Source: Litsea cubeba
Taxonomy: Eukaryota; Streptophyta; Magnoliopsida; Laurales; Lauraceae
Assembly: GCA_012931725.1 (NCBI GenBank)
Contig: CM022944.1
Location: 110,641,744 to 110,705,743, forward strand
Direction of reading: 5' to 3'
Length of the DNA stretch: 64,000 nucleotides
Notes under the pieces: generated by a model
What the model was told of the DNA's origin: nothing
Seen by the model: the letters and a program-made list of their open reading frames with translations, nothing else
The model's database searches: none
Part shown: positions 1 to 11,594 of the stretch, piece by piece
How the letters are laid out: each line of letters opens with the position of its first letter
How positions within the stretch are numbered: position 1 is the first letter of the stretch
Translations under genes and position numbers: made by a program

Positions 1-560
1 TGATCTTCTTTTCTTTGCTTTTGACGGCGAGGTCATCAACGTAACATTCAACCGTCTTGTGCTGCATATCTTGGAATATTTTCATCATAGCCCTCTGATA
101 TGTGGCACCAGCATTTTTCAGACCAAATGGCATGACAGTGTAAAATACACGCCAAATGGGGTTCGAAAGGATGTATGTTTTTCATCCTCAGGATGCATCT
201 TTATCTGATTGTAGCCAGAGAAACCATCCATGAATGTCATTCGCTCGAATCCACAGGTATTATCAATCATTACCTCTGGTATGGGGAGCGGAAATTCATC
301 TTTTGGGCATGCGCCATTCAGGTCTCTATAATCAATACAGACCCTGATCTGCCCATTTTTCTTTGTCACGGGGACAATGTTGGCCAACCATTCAGGATGT
401 TGTTCCTCACGGATGAAGCCGACGCTTTTGAGTTTTTGAACTTCTTGTTCAATTTATCCATCACATCTGGACGGAATCTTCTTTGGCCTTGCTTGACAGG
501 CTTGATGTCTTCTTGAAGATTGAGTTTGTGAACTGCTATTTTGGGGTCTAAGCCTGGCAT
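1..560 (-). pseudogene. Reverse transcriptase, N-terminal half, degenerate
   Basis: Minus-strand fragments of Ty3-gypsy RT. From 560 downwards comes the palm entry (KQGQRRFRPDVMDKLNK). At 118-387 follow VPVTKKNGQIRVCIDYRDLN, FPLPIPEVMID, MTFMDGFSGYNQIKMHPED and FRTPFGVYFT. In a further frame below 140 the catalytic YVDD motif is visible (ECYVDDLAVKSKEKK, about 5-50). Frameshifts near 450 and 140 break the frame. The rest of RT lies outside the window. Confidence 0.85.
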
Positions 561-1188
561 TTCAGCGTAAGACCATGCAAAGCAATCAACGAACTCACGA
601 AGAAAGGCGATATACTCGGGTAACTCATCATCCTTTTATATTCTTGCTATGAATACAGGACGTGGGTTATCTTGGTGTTCCCAAGTCTATCTTTGAACAA
701 GATCTTTCTGTTGGAAGGTTCGAAGGTGGTTCCTCCACAATATTTTCGGAGGCTTCCAGCTCAACGAAACCTTCTGGGAGTTTTCAAGGGCATTTCCAGA
801 CCAAGTGTTTGTTCCTTTCCACGGGTCTTCTTGATCGGATAATTTTCCCAAGGCTTGCTATGAGATGATCCCAATCGCCTGTTGAAACCGAGTTCGAAGT
901 AGGCTACTTCTTTTTTGGAGATGAGGGTTCTTCTGGGTCAGAAGTCCACACGTCTGTACCATCTGACAAACTCCTCTTCATTTTCGGAGAAATCGTGCCA
1001 ATTGGATGAGCCTTCCTGGATCTTTGTCAGGTGACTCATCAAAGAGATATCCCAGGGAGATCGCTGTCTTCATGGATTTGAGATGTTGAGGCTTGGTCAT
1101 ATATTGACTTTTAAGCCTTTGTGTCAACTGTCTCACGGGAGTGTCAGGATCATACCCTAAACCGTGTGAAGACTTTTCTACATAGCCG

Positions 1189-1829
1189 TTAGAGTCTCCA
1201 ATCTTCCAGCTGGCTTTTGGTCAAGACGGGCCCCAATGGCGTGAGAATACCGCGTCCTTCTCCCAAACCGACTGGGTTTTGAGCGTCATAGCCCATTTTC
1301 TTCATAATAGCTTGTGCCACAGAACTGTATAAGGATAGTTGAGGCGTACCTTTATTTTGGAAAGGTTCAAGCATGGAGTTTGATGAAGAAGCATCCGATC
1401 TATGGAAGAAGATCGGCTTTTCCTTTGTTGAAGTTGCTGGAACAACGAAGGAAGCTGACGTAGGATCTTCTATGTCAGAAGTTGTCTCCATTGGAGTAAG
1501 AGCAGGCTGAACTTGCTGAGTGTCAGCTTGGCTTGACGATGTGTCGTCTTCTGGCTCTGAATCCGAGTCCGTGTCTTGCATGATAGACACGAAAGAGACA
1601 ACAAATTTGCCCCCAGGCTTTTGTTTTGCCTTCTTCACTTTAGTTGTGATGACCAAAGGCTTTGAAGATTTGAGGGAGATGATGAAGGGAGTTGAATGCT
1701 CTCTTCAGATTTACCGGATGGTTTATTTTCTTCCGGTGATTGTTGAGGAGCTTTGCCTTTATCTTTCTGGAGATTTTCGGCAAAGGATGCTGTGTGCTTT
1801 TCCTCTTCTTCTTTTTCACCTTCATACAT
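1189..1829 (-). pseudogene. Linker and G-patch-like segment before RT
   Basis: Two short frames (1635-1829 and 1189-1656) continue the polyprotein: a charged linker (MYEGEKEEEEKHTASFAENL), then a segment ending MKKMGYDAQNPVGLGEGRG. The glycine spacing of that ending matches a G-patch, a nucleic-acid-binding motif known in some retroviral and Tat/Ogre-like polyproteins. A frameshift near 1650 separates the two frames, and a stop follows ...LEDWRL. Confidence 0.55.
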
Positions 1830-2507
1830 CTGTGAGTCTGCGAAGTGGATTCTTTACCTTTGAAGGGTTTTCTGTCCGCAAAGACTCGATGTATCATGCC
1901 GTCGTCGCCAACAAACTTGATGCATTGATGTAGAGTTGAAGGGACAACACCATTCTCGTGGATCCAAGGGCGTCCGAGAAGGATGTTGTAGCATGAAGGG
2001 GTCTTTATTGCATACACTGTGACCTCAGAGATAAGATCACCGATCTGCAACTTGAACCTGATTTTACCGATAGGCCTTTGAGTACTCCCATCGTATCCAA
2101 AGATAGATACAGATGTGTGGCTCAGTTTGCTGGGTGGGATGCCCAACTCTTCAAGAGCCGATGTGGAGATGAGGTTGAGTGCAAGAACCTGGGTCGATCT
2201 GAACTCTATGCATAGGCATTTCCTTGATATACCCTGTGAAGTACAGGGGTCGGTTATGCCTGGTTTCGCCAAGTAGGAGGTCATCCTTTGTGAAGGCGAT
2301 GGTTGCACTGGCTGCTTTTTTAACCGAGAGGCATTCAATGCATGATCCCTCAGTTTTCTTCTTTTCTCCCTTTGAGGAGGCTTCTGAGTTTTTGACCCGG
2401 TAATCCATTTCAATTTGGAGGACTTGCGGGGCATGTTTGTCGACATCCTCATTCAGCTTTTGTAATTCCGAAATGAGATTATCACGAGTGTGCGGAGACA
2501 TTCGCAA
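1640..2507 (-). pseudogene. Aspartic protease of the Tat/Ogre-type element
   Basis: Two overlapping frames together hold a retroviral-type aspartic protease. The first ends with FTGYIKEMPMHRVQIDPGS, where DPG stands for the usual catalytic DSG/DTG. The second continues ALNLISTSALEELGIPP and reaches the conserved block YNILLGRPWIHENGVVPSTL. The frame changes near 2170, directly after the catalytic motif, and again near 1830. The enzyme would cut the polyprotein. This copy cannot make a continuous product. Confidence 0.8.
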
Positions 2508-3714
2508 ACAAATCTAGGATGTGTAGACGTGCAGGTATGTGCTTGAAGTGTTCAATCAAGTCATACTTGAAAGCCTCCTTAGGGCCTGCATGTTCATCAT
2601 TGTTGCCACTAGGGGCGCTTACAACATCTTTTCCCGAAGGATTTACATATGTAAAGGAAGATTGGTTGTAATTTTTGTGGTAGTCCCGGCCAGAGCGGGT
2701 GCCTCTACCAACTTCGAGAGCTTCTTGAGAAGGGTCTTCGTTTGGAAGATTGTCTTCAGGATCAAGAGGCTGTCGTTTTTCATTTGCTGAGGATGCATCA
2801 GCAGCAGAGTTACCATCCTCAGTGATTGTGTTGCATGGAGCATTTTCCGGGAACAAGTCCTGAACAGCATCCAGCAATCTTTCTTCTTCGTTGACTAATT
2901 CATCGTCCCAAGCATCAATGGCTGGGAATTCTTCAGTCAGGAAGGGTGTGAACTTTGAAGTCACAGTCTCAGGAGAAGAAACCTGAGAGGGTGTCATCTC
3001 AGTGAAAGTCACGTGAGACGAGGTGGCTCCAGAAGATATATTGCTAGGCGTCGCCGGAGTGTAAGTGCTCTCATCAGACGATGCTTCGGAAGAGCTATAA
3101 TCCCGAATTATCACATTACAGGAAGCTCTGACGGGAGACGTTGCCTGATCGGAGTCAGACTCATCCTCGGATGTGAGAGGATCGTCTATCCAGCAATTTT
3201 CTCCATTTTCAGGAGTTAAGGGAGGATGTACCTGGTGGTCTTCAGGGACTTCAGGCTCTGGATTGCGAGGAGGCTCGTTGACGCGTTCTTGTTCTTGTTC
3301 TAGAGCGAGTCGCTGCAAGATCCTTGCATATTCTTCAAGATCAGGCATGGGAGCCGGATCTTCTTCTTCATCATCTCTTTGTGGCTCAACATTGTTGATT
3401 TCCACTGGAGTAATGAGAGGTGCTGGGTCAGCAGCATTTTCTTGTACAGCTTCTTGGTCTTCTTCATCATCAGACCAGGATCCTTGTGGCTGTAGGGGGT
3501 TATACCAGATTACTGGCATAAGATGAGACTCAGGAACCCATTCTTCATCGGAGAGATATTCTCCTGTTTCAAGGGACTCCTCCCACTCATCTGTGTAGTT
3601 GGATTCGAATCCATCATCGGTGTCGCTGGACTCGTATCCATCAATGGAGAATCCAACTACCGAATTGCAAGAGTATGATGTCTCCTGCATGGCTTCTTTA
3701 AATTGAGGTGGCAT
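2482..3714 (-). pseudogene. Acidic gag-pro linker region, frameshifted from gag
   Basis: About 410 codons, continuous in sense with gag after a frameshift near 3710. It is strongly acidic and low-complexity (many Glu/Asp/Ser/Pro runs, for example QRDDEEEDPAPMPDLEEYA), with no recognised fold. Long disordered linkers at this point occur in Tat/Ogre elements. Its start MPPQFKEAMQE overlaps the last codons of the gag frame, which is how the shift shows itself. Confidence 0.6.
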
Positions 3715-6431
3715 GAAATCACTTGAGAGTGAATTTCCTTACCCCCTTTGAAGTCTCTGGAAGGGATGTTTTTGTTACCTCCAGTGAAGCGGTAGAGGAA
3801 GCCTCTGCCTTTTCTTTGACCTCTAGTTTTGGCTGGGTTCTTCTCTTGCCGTTTGAGCTTGAGGAGATGTTTCCTAGCCTGCCTTCGCTGTTGAGCTGTA
3901 GGCTTTGTTTTCACGACCTCCCAATTTTCATCTTCCAGGAGATCGGGATGTACCCATATCGGTTGTCCGTCTGGTGTCGGGTAAGGAACCAGTTCCTCGG
4001 ACGCTTCGATTGAGTTTATCACCTTGAAGGAAGTAGTGATCTTCTTCTTCGGTGATCTTGATGTTTGTCCACATGTCACCATGTTGACGGAGGCAGACCC
4101 ATAGTTTTTGTCAAAGGTGATGACTCCGTTTTTCCACATCTCATTTATTTTCTCTCTCACAACGAAGCATTGATTGAGAGGATGCGAGATCATCTGGTGG
4201 TATGGACAGTACCGAGGATCGTTGGTTTTGCCAACATCACCCGGTCTTTTTGGTTCAGGCAAGGTGAGCTTGCCATTTGCCGCAAGAGCCCCGAAGATTT
4301 CATCAACATCTTCATCAAACGGGTATTTCTTCTCTACTCGTTCTTTGAAGGCATCAGAGAGTTCATGTTTCTTACCAACAACTTTGTTTTCAGCTTTCTT
4401 TGGTGGTTGAGGAGCTGATTTGGTCTGCACATTGAGGACCTCTTTTTTCTTCGGTTTTGAGGTCGTAATGGCGGTTGGCTCTTTTCTTGATGATTTCTGA
4501 CTGTTGAGGTCTTTAATCACCGTTTCAGCTTCCATGGAAGCTTCTAGGAGTTCTCCCAGGTTTTTTGATTTATTGCCGATGATCATGGAGCGGATTCTGG
4601 CTCTCATGTTGTTTCGGCAGATGTCGACTAGCGACGCTTGTGGCAATACATCAGAGCATTTGTATGCCATTGCTTTCCACTTGTGAATGAAGTCATATGT
4701 TGATTCATTCTCCCCCTGTTTTAGGCTGCACAGCTGAGCCATAGTAGCGGGGTGATCCTCACCTTTGAAGTGAGTCAGGAAGCGTGTCTCTAACATGGCC
4801 CAGTTTTGGATTGAGTCCTCCGGCAGAGTGGAGTACCAATCGAAGGCCGTACCTTTTAAGGTACTTGCAAAGAGGCGGATCTTGAGTGCATCTTGATCCG
4901 CGATAGCTCCCGTCAGGATCTTGAAGTGGATGACGTGCTGTCTGGCTGATCCTTTCCCCGTATATGTTTGGAGAGTAGGATGCTTGAATTTGGTGGGGAA
5001 CGGGACCGAGTCCATCCATAAGGGATATGGTGGCTTGATCCCATGCTCCTTGAGTATATCCTCTTCTTTTGCTTTGGCGAGGATACCGTCTACGTCCTTT
5101 TTGGTAAGGGCGCGTGACTCATTTTCTTCTCTATTTACCTCGTCGTCTTGATGATTCGGAGGAGGTTCATTGTTCGCCTGATTTTGGAAGGCGAGGAGAA
5201 GGTTTTCCATCAGAGTTTCAATCCTCTGCTGGCCCTGTTCCAACTGCTGGATGCGGGTGATCGCATCTTCTGGAGGTGGATTGCGGGGTGGTGGCTCAGA
5301 ATTTGTAGCCAAGACATTCATCCTTCGTGACTCGAACGAAGAAGCTGTCCTGGTCACTGAGCTGGGGCTCATTCTTTTTGAAGAGGAGCTTGAGGAAGGA
5401 TCACTCTGCTGTCCTTTGCTTGAAGGAGCAGGGGATTCTTCTGAATGTCTTCTTGTCCTGGAGACGCTGCGGGTCATCGGGCGTCGGACATGGATTTTTG
5501 TTGCTGATTTTTGGCGCCTTCTGGTTTTTCCAACCATATGGACGGCAGCAACTTGGTTGGGTCTTTCTTTTTCGACCCATTTAGGAGAGACTTGAAGTGT
5601 GGGAGGCTTGGTCCTTTGCTTCTCTAGTCTCTTTTGTCGGTACGACGCGCGGCGGCGTATACGACGAGCAATTTGAGCTTCGGTCAGCTCTGACTGGGCT
5701 TTGACGATGAAGGATGTGCTCCCTCGGGCGCAGCAGCCGAGCCTGTCTTCTTTGTAGCTGGGCAAGGACAGGATGCGAACCCTATCCTTCGCCAGTTGCA
5801 GCGAAGCTTTGAATTTTTGAAGTTCGGCCCCTGTAGAGATGAAGGGTCGAACTGCAGGTTTGTAGGCCTTAGCAGGTGCTTGTGGAGACCTTGTGATGCA
5901 TGACTTGATTTTGGGCTTGTAGGAACAAGCCGGCTCATGCTGGGTTGACTTGGAAGTACAAGTTGGAGATGGGCTCTCCTCTTTCATGTAGGCAAGAGGA
6001 TAGAACTGGTTCTCCTTGAGTGGGGCCAGGAATGCTGGCTTAGTGGATGTCTGGGACCTTCTCTGTTTTGGTGAAGGTCTTGGGGACCAAGTCTTGGGGT
6101 AGACCTGGTTGTTTGCAGGTTGAGGCTTCGTGGGGCTGCCACGGGCTTCAGGCCTTCTGGTGCTCGCCTTTGGTGTCACGGTAGTGACACGTTGAGAGGC
6201 GAGTTTCTGCTTCTTGGAGGGAGCAGTTTGTTCCTCAGGAAGTGGGAATGGTCCCAGCGTTCCAAAGACGATAGTCCGGGGAGTCGAGGTCGACCCGGAG
6301 TTCAGAGAGTTGCCGAGGGAGTTGACGCTTCGACAGCTGATTGGGCGTTTGTAGGTGCGCGTGGTTTGCTTCTGTTGAAGCATGAGTTGGTGCTTGTTTT
6401 CATCGAAAGTAATGGTTAGTGAAGCTGCCAT
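3657..6431 (-). pseudogene. gag: gag polyprotein of the Tat/Ogre-type element
   Basis: An open frame of about 920 codons from the Met of MAASLTITFDENKHQ; an upstream in-frame Met at 6467 is less likely. The first 400 residues are basic and low-complexity (Arg/Ser/Lys/Pro). A typical retrotransposon gag domain follows at about residues 470-680, including FKHPTLQTYTGKGSARQH, FDWYSTLPEDSIQNW and TRFLTHFKGEDHP. A later Cys/His stretch (RYCPYHQMISHPLNQC) resembles the degenerate zinc finger of this lineage. The protein would form the virus-like particle and bind the RNA. The frame is lost near 3710, where coding continues in the next frame. Confidence 0.8.
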
Positions 6432-6469
6432 TGTTAGTTTTCGAAAATTTCTGAAACAAGACCACATCC

Positions 6470-8086
6470 ATTAGTAATCACAAGAATATAATGATCATAA
6501 ATGGGAAGTTCTATGGTTTCGTCTTTTCAAATTGCTCGAGGTAGATGACCCAAGCAATATGAGGAAGGCAAAATGCCATAGAAGGTACAATTGTTCTGAT
6601 CGCAAGTATGGTAAGCCCGGAATGGGCATCCCAGTGACTGCTAGAAGCAATTGTGAACTTAAATTCGACTTATCGAGAAGCAGAGCTTGCTCGAGGTAAG
6701 AAGAATATAAAGTTGGAGTTACAGATGTGCCGGTCGCAATACAGTAGACCCTGAAAGGGCGTACTAGTACCGCTAGACACAAATGTTTGAGACCGCATAC
6801 ATGAGATGAGATTCTCTGTTTTGAAAGGTCAAGATTGGATTCATCAAAGAGAGCATATGGTATTCCGATCTGAACACGAGCTCAGCGATTTCCGCGAGCG
6901 CCAGTGCTCAGAAAGAAATGAACCATAATTTCTCTGATCTGAATCTAAAGATGACGAGTTTTTTTTTTTTGAAAAGTCAATATCGGGTTCATCAAAGAGA
7001 GCAAAAGGCATTCCAATCTGAACACGGTCTCAACGATTTCCGTGAGCGCCAGTGCTCAGAAAGGAGAAGACCAAGATTTCTCCAATCTAAACCCAAAATG
7101 ACGGAAGTTTTTTTTTTTTGAAGATTTTGAAGATTTTTTTTTTTGAAGATTTTTGAAGATTTTTTTTTTGAAGATTTTTTTTTTAAATCTTTTTTTTTTT
7201 ATTTTTTTTTTATTTTTATTTTTAAGATTTTTTTTTAAAAAAAATTTATTTTTTATTTTTTATTTTAAAATTTTTATTTTTTTTTTTAAAAAAAAATTTA
7301 TTTTTTTTTGTTTAAAAGACGAGAGAGTACACATAGGCCTCCTAACCCGGTCTTATGAAATCTTGATTGATAGAATTGCCCCCAGGTAAGGGTAGGATTA
7401 CTTAATGAACCCGTTTGGAGGACCCTTGCCTAGAGCAGTCAAGCTGTCTCCACACTCTGGACAAGGCTTTTCTTTGAATCAACCATGATCAAAGAACACA
7501 GTTGGTTTAACCTTAGTGGTCTATGTCTTTTTATTTTATTTTATTTTTATTTTATTATATTTTTTTTATGAACTCATCGAAGAGAAACAATGGCCCAAAA
7601 CCTTAGTCGAACAGGCTCAACATTTCTGCAAGCGCGATGAACGATAGGAACGGATCAAGGTTTCTCAATTTTGAATCCAAATTGAGAAATCTAAAATTTT
7701 TTTTTTATATATATATATTTTTAGATTTTTAATGAACTCATCGAAGAGAAACAATGGCCCAACCCCCGATCCGAACACGGTCTCAACGATTTCCGTGAGC
7801 GCCAGTGCCCAGAAGGGAGAGGATCAAAGTTTCTCAATTTTGAATCCAAATGAAAAATCTGATTTTTTTTTTCGTTTTTTTTTTTGAAAAGAGAAAGAGT
7901 GGAAATAAATTCAAAGAATTAGAAATTTCCAAACAAAAAATCTCATCTCATTTTTTTTAGATGCGGAATTCAACATAGGCCACCAATTATAAAGTAGCCA
8001 AGGAATCGAGAAAAGAAATATAAGCATAGAGCAAAATATATGATATGTAAATATTTCATTTCTAGCATCGTGTTCTCAAATAAACA
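6470..8086 (-). repeat. Untranslated leader with internal repeats and poly-T tracts
   Basis: The stretch between PBS and gag has no coding sequence. It contains four degenerate copies of a 75-110 bp unit (about 6836-6925, 6969-7075, 7569-7680, 7735-7850). Their core reads gaacacggtctcaacgattt and continues ccgtgagcgccagtgc. A second pair of repeats lies at about 6535-6660 and 6690-6783 (gctcgaggta near one end, a ccgctaga variant at the other). Runs of T (A on the coding strand) fill 6958-7310 and 7530-7570. Confidence 0.7.
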
Positions 8087-8106
8087 GGTCCCACCGGGTG
8101 GAGCCA
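8087..8106 (-). other. Primer-binding site candidate
   Basis: On the minus strand TGGCTCCACCCGGTGGGACC begins three bases after the LTR end. It starts with the TGG expected opposite a tRNA CCA tail and resembles, with gaps, the tRNA-Arg-type PBS (TGGCGACTCCACTGGGGA) known for Tat/Ogre elements. The primer tRNA is therefore only tentative. Confidence 0.5.
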
Positions 8107-8109
8107 GCT

Positions 8110-10705
8110 TGACGGACCGCGCCCCGAATGCTCGAGTTCCTACCGAGGTCGGCGGATGTGGGAGTCCGTTTGGTTCCGACCCTTTCGTAACCGGGGGGCA
8201 AGGGGCGTGCATCAACATTTCTTTTTTTTGTGGGTGTGCCATATTTTCTATTTTTACTTGGAATTGCAAGTGGTGATCCGGAGATCAACCTTCGCAAGTA
8301 AAAAGGAAATCAACTTCTTTCAAGTTTTACATTGCACATATATTTAAGAAAAGAGACATTTTTCTTGGTTTGCCGTGAAAGGCGATTTTTTTTTGGCATT
8401 TATAGCCGATTTTGGCGTTTATAGCCGATTTTGGCGTTTATAGCCGATTTACAATCCTTATCAACAGTGAAAGACAAGAATTGTGATTTTTGTCTCTTTT
8501 GAAAAAAATACAAACTACAATGAAAAGCAAGAAAAGGAGGATCTAACTTCTCAGGAGATTGTGGGGGACCCGTTTAGATTGACGGTCGCAAGCCATATGT
8601 GGGCTTCGCCATCATCCATGCAGATGAGAACAGAGGATGCTATTGATTCGCTTGGCTTGGCTATAACCTCAGGTTTTTAGAAGACAAAGACCAAAAGGAG
8701 GTCCTATATCCAATAAAAAGCCGAGTAGACGGGCTGAAAAGCCACATCTAAGCCATTGGAGGCAGGAGGAGAAGGCAAGGACCTTGGGGGGGGGGTACCC
8801 CCCAAGGGACTTTTGTCACCTTGTTGCGGTGGCCGATGTAGAACTTCCGCAGAGTTTTCTCTCTTTTTCCTTTCTCTGGATTTCTGTCTGTGTGTTTGTG
8901 CTTTTTTCTCTGATGTTTCTGATGTCTTTTCTTCTTGGAGAGCTCTCCTATTTATAGGCTTTTAGGTAGCCATTTAGGAGGGTTTATGAGCCTTGATTGT
9001 CATAAAGCTGCATAATGGGAGGAGTTACAAAATTGAATTGTTTATTTTGTAACTCCTTTTTCTTGGCTTCTGATTGGCCGAAGGAGATTGAGGGCATTTA
9101 ATCGCCTTTAATCGCCATGATGGGAGGAGTTTATGGGTTAAATGCCATGAATCTCTTGACTTGTAACTCCCGAATGCTTGCTTCTGATTGGGCCGTCCAA
9201 AGAAATGGATTAATGACTGTAATAAAGCTAGTCAATTAATCGCATTAAGTGGTCGCCGAGCAGCTGAAGAGTCGCGGGCCGTGCCACGTCTTTTGGGATT
9301 CTTCTGTCGATGATCATCGATGGATCTTCATGTAGATCGACATCAGATGATCATGTAATTTCAGGTGTTTGTTGCCAACAGCGGGTCGGTGCCATCTGTC
9401 CTGTCGATTTCTCGATCGGTCGGGTAGAAAGCACACTTTTTTTTGGTTGACCGGGTGGCGATCAATATTGTTTTCGATACTCTTGATGATTGACCCGTGT
9501 TTTGGACGGATGTCAGAGGACTTGGTGTCTCAAAAGCATGAATTTTGGAAAGTACCAGAGGCTGGGCTCTTCGAATCGCGAAAAAAACGGCGAAAACCGG
9601 GGTTTCCGGGGCCTTCCCGGCGACCCCGGGTTCCAAGGTCGCCGGCGACCCTGGCCCAGGGTCGCAGGGGCCTGCGACCCTGGGGGGGTTTTCCCCCTTT
9701 CGTGTCCCGTTTTGTGTCCGTTTTTGCTGTTTTTCGATTCTTTTTTCTTCTGTACTTTTCCTTGACATTTTGACCATTTATTGGCCTAATTTTTTTGTAG
9801 GAAACCTGATGAGAATCCTTGCATTTTATTTTGCAAAGGTTCCAATTTCCTGAGAAAGCCGAAGACTTTGTCGCGCAGAGCTGCCGATTTTCCGTCAGAA
9901 GCTGAAACTGGGTCAAACGATGTCGGAATGACCTGAAATTTGGTGTGAAGCCTGCTGAGCAATAAATAAGACCAACCATAGGCTTTTGTTTGAGTTTTGA
10001 AGCCGTTTGGGGTCCTATCACCAGTAGACTTGCTTTTTATCGCGATGAAGATGTCGCGGCTTGATGTGCGGTCAACCGATGTCCGATTGACTTGAAATTT
10101 GACAGGGAACCTATTGGAGTCATTTTAAGATGATCCATAGGCTCTGTCTTGGAAACCATGGTCCCGGAGAGCTTTGCCACCGAGAAGCCTGATTTGGCTT
10201 CCGAGCGTCAAACTATGGTCAGATGTTGTGGAAATGACCTGAAATTTGGCGTGTAGCCCTTTATAAGCATTTTGAAGCCGTCCATGTGCTCTATCTGATG
10301 AGTAATGGCCTCGGTGGTTCTCGCCGCCGAGAGGCTTGATTTAGCTGTTCGAGGGTTGATGTAGGGTCAAACGTTGTCGGTTTGACTCGGAACTTGACGT
10401 GGAGCCTTTTGGAAGTATTTTGAGACTATCCATCGGCCCTGATCGAAGATTTGGTGTCTCCGATGCTTTTGCTGCCGAGAGCTCCTTTTCGGCTGTCTGA
10501 GAAGCGAAGTTAGGCCAAATGATTTTGAAATGGCCCGAAACTTCTTGTGTACTCCTCTTTTGGCTGTCTGGAAGAATCTTACAGTTTTTGTCTGATTCTG
10601 ACAAGATCTGATTTTTGGAAGCAGCATTGCCTATTTATGGCAGGTTGCGACTTCATGTAGATCTTTGGATCTTGAAGAGGCAAAGTGACATTTTTGGTGT
10701 CAACA
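8110..10705 (-). repeat. 5' LTR of the Tat/Ogre-type element
   Basis: Read on the minus strand, the LTR starts TGTTGACACC (at 10705) and ends CCGTCA (at 8110), giving TG...CA termini and a length of about 2.6 kb. It is followed at once by a primer-binding-site candidate. The second LTR is outside the window, so the ends are inferred from the termini and the PBS. Inside are five degenerate copies of a roughly 150 bp unit at about 9880-10600 (recurring core: a 'gacctgaaatttggcgtg' variant followed by 'ccataggctc'), a GC-rich foldback block at 9600-9710, three copies of a 20 bp unit (tttatagccgattttggcg) at 8398-8450, and a TATA box at 8948-8957. Confidence 0.65.
8948..8957 (-). promoter_or_regulatory. 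Putative TATA box of the LTR promoter
   Basis: On the minus strand this reads CTATAAATAG, a near-ideal plant TATA box. It lies about 1.75 kb into the LTR, which would leave about 0.8 kb of transcribed LTR (R-U5) before the primer-binding site. A weaker CCATAAATAGG at about 10626-10636 lies too close to the LTR start to be the main promoter. Confidence 0.5.
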
Positions 10706-10899
10706 GCAGCCACATGAGAATTGCCGCCACTTACTAGTGAGGTAAGTGGCCCTTCTCCTTAAAAGTCCTAAAGTCAGATATTTATATATATTGAATTGTG
10801 GGAATGATACGCCATCGTTATTCTTTTACCATCTTTATATGACCTCTTTGTTAAAGTCATCGTTGACTCAGTACACACACCAGAGGGGTTGGGTTCCAA
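10706..10899. other. Unassigned stretch between two LTRs
   Basis: About 190 bp with no coding potential. Its right end (ccagaggggttgggttccaa) is purine-rich and directly precedes a TGTTGGG LTR-like start, so it may be the 3' end of a copia internal region. That is a guess. Confidence 0.3.
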
Positions 10900-11216
10900 T
10901 GTTGGGCCGATTATGTTATATATGATAGGATATTATTATAAATATTATTTTCGTACTGCGGTTATCTTTAATTATTGTATTTCCTATTTTAGTAAGGATT
11001 CTAGTTTAGCATATTTGCTTTGGTTTTATCTATGTATTGTTTGATGTACTTTTCTTTTAGTAGAACACAATTATATATATATATATATAATATATTAAAG
11101 CAATCGAAAAGGCATGCAGCGTGCTCTTGAGTTGCCACCTTAGAAGCACGAGAGTTCTTCTTTACAAAGAAATATACACTGCTTCGATGTCACCTCACTT
11201 TGGGCCTCGATATTAC
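10900..11216 (+). repeat. Possible Ty1-copia LTR
   Basis: Starts TGTTGGGCCGATTATG, is AT-rich with TATA stretches in the middle (11060-11090), and could end at TTACA (11216) or at TTTACA (11166). The layout resembles a copia LTR with a purine-rich tract just upstream. No target-site duplication was found and no second copy is in the window. Confidence 0.35.
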
Positions 11217-11594
11217 ATAGATTTAATCTTGTCTCCTAAAATCTCTCTCATTTAAAGTCTCCATCCCATGGAGATTCTTTCTCCAAATAAAAATTCAACA
11301 ATCAATTTTCAAATCCATCTCATGTGATATTCTCTCTAAATCAAGATTCAATAAATTAATCACACCCTATAAATCTGCCCACAGAGTTCATCTAGTCACA
11401 TGCCAATTCCGATTATTCCCATCATTTTAATCATAGACCATCTCCAATCTTAGTTCTAAAATCTCTCTCTCTACCCTTTTTCTACGCATCAATAAATCTT
11501 CTCCCCAATCATCGTCCTTCCTATTGAGGTTTTGAACCTCCTAAAGTATAGCATCTCCATCCCTCATCCAAAAGTCTCTTTCATCAAAATCAAT
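11217..11594. other. Intergenic, nothing recognised
   Basis: Pyrimidine-rich sequence with recurring 'aaatctctct' and 'tccatctcat' phrases. No gene, RNA or transposon ends seen. Confidence 0.4.

Larger units (their letters stand above)
1..10705 (-). mobile_element. Tat/Ogre-type Ty3-gypsy retrotransposon, 3' part outside window
   Basis: A minus-strand LTR retrotransposon read from its 5' LTR (8110-10705), through a primer-binding site and a 1.6 kb leader, to gag, an acidic linker, protease, a G-patch-like segment and the first part of reverse transcriptase, which reaches the window edge. RNase H, integrase and the 3' LTR must lie to the left. The Tat/Ogre assignment rests on three features: a very large gag (over 900 residues), the wording of the protease block (LLGRPWIHENGVVPSTLHQ), and a glycine-rich MGYDAQNPVGLGEGRG segment before RT. 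The coding region changes frame several times (near 3710, 2170, 1830, 1650, 450 and 140), so this copy is dead. Family level is fairly sure; the exact lineage name is inferred. Confidence 0.85.

Noticed and set aside
1..560. Endogenous pararetrovirus (caulimovirus) RT
   Set aside because: The large gag, LTR, PBS and protease-RT order upstream are those of a Ty3-gypsy LTR element, and no movement protein is present.
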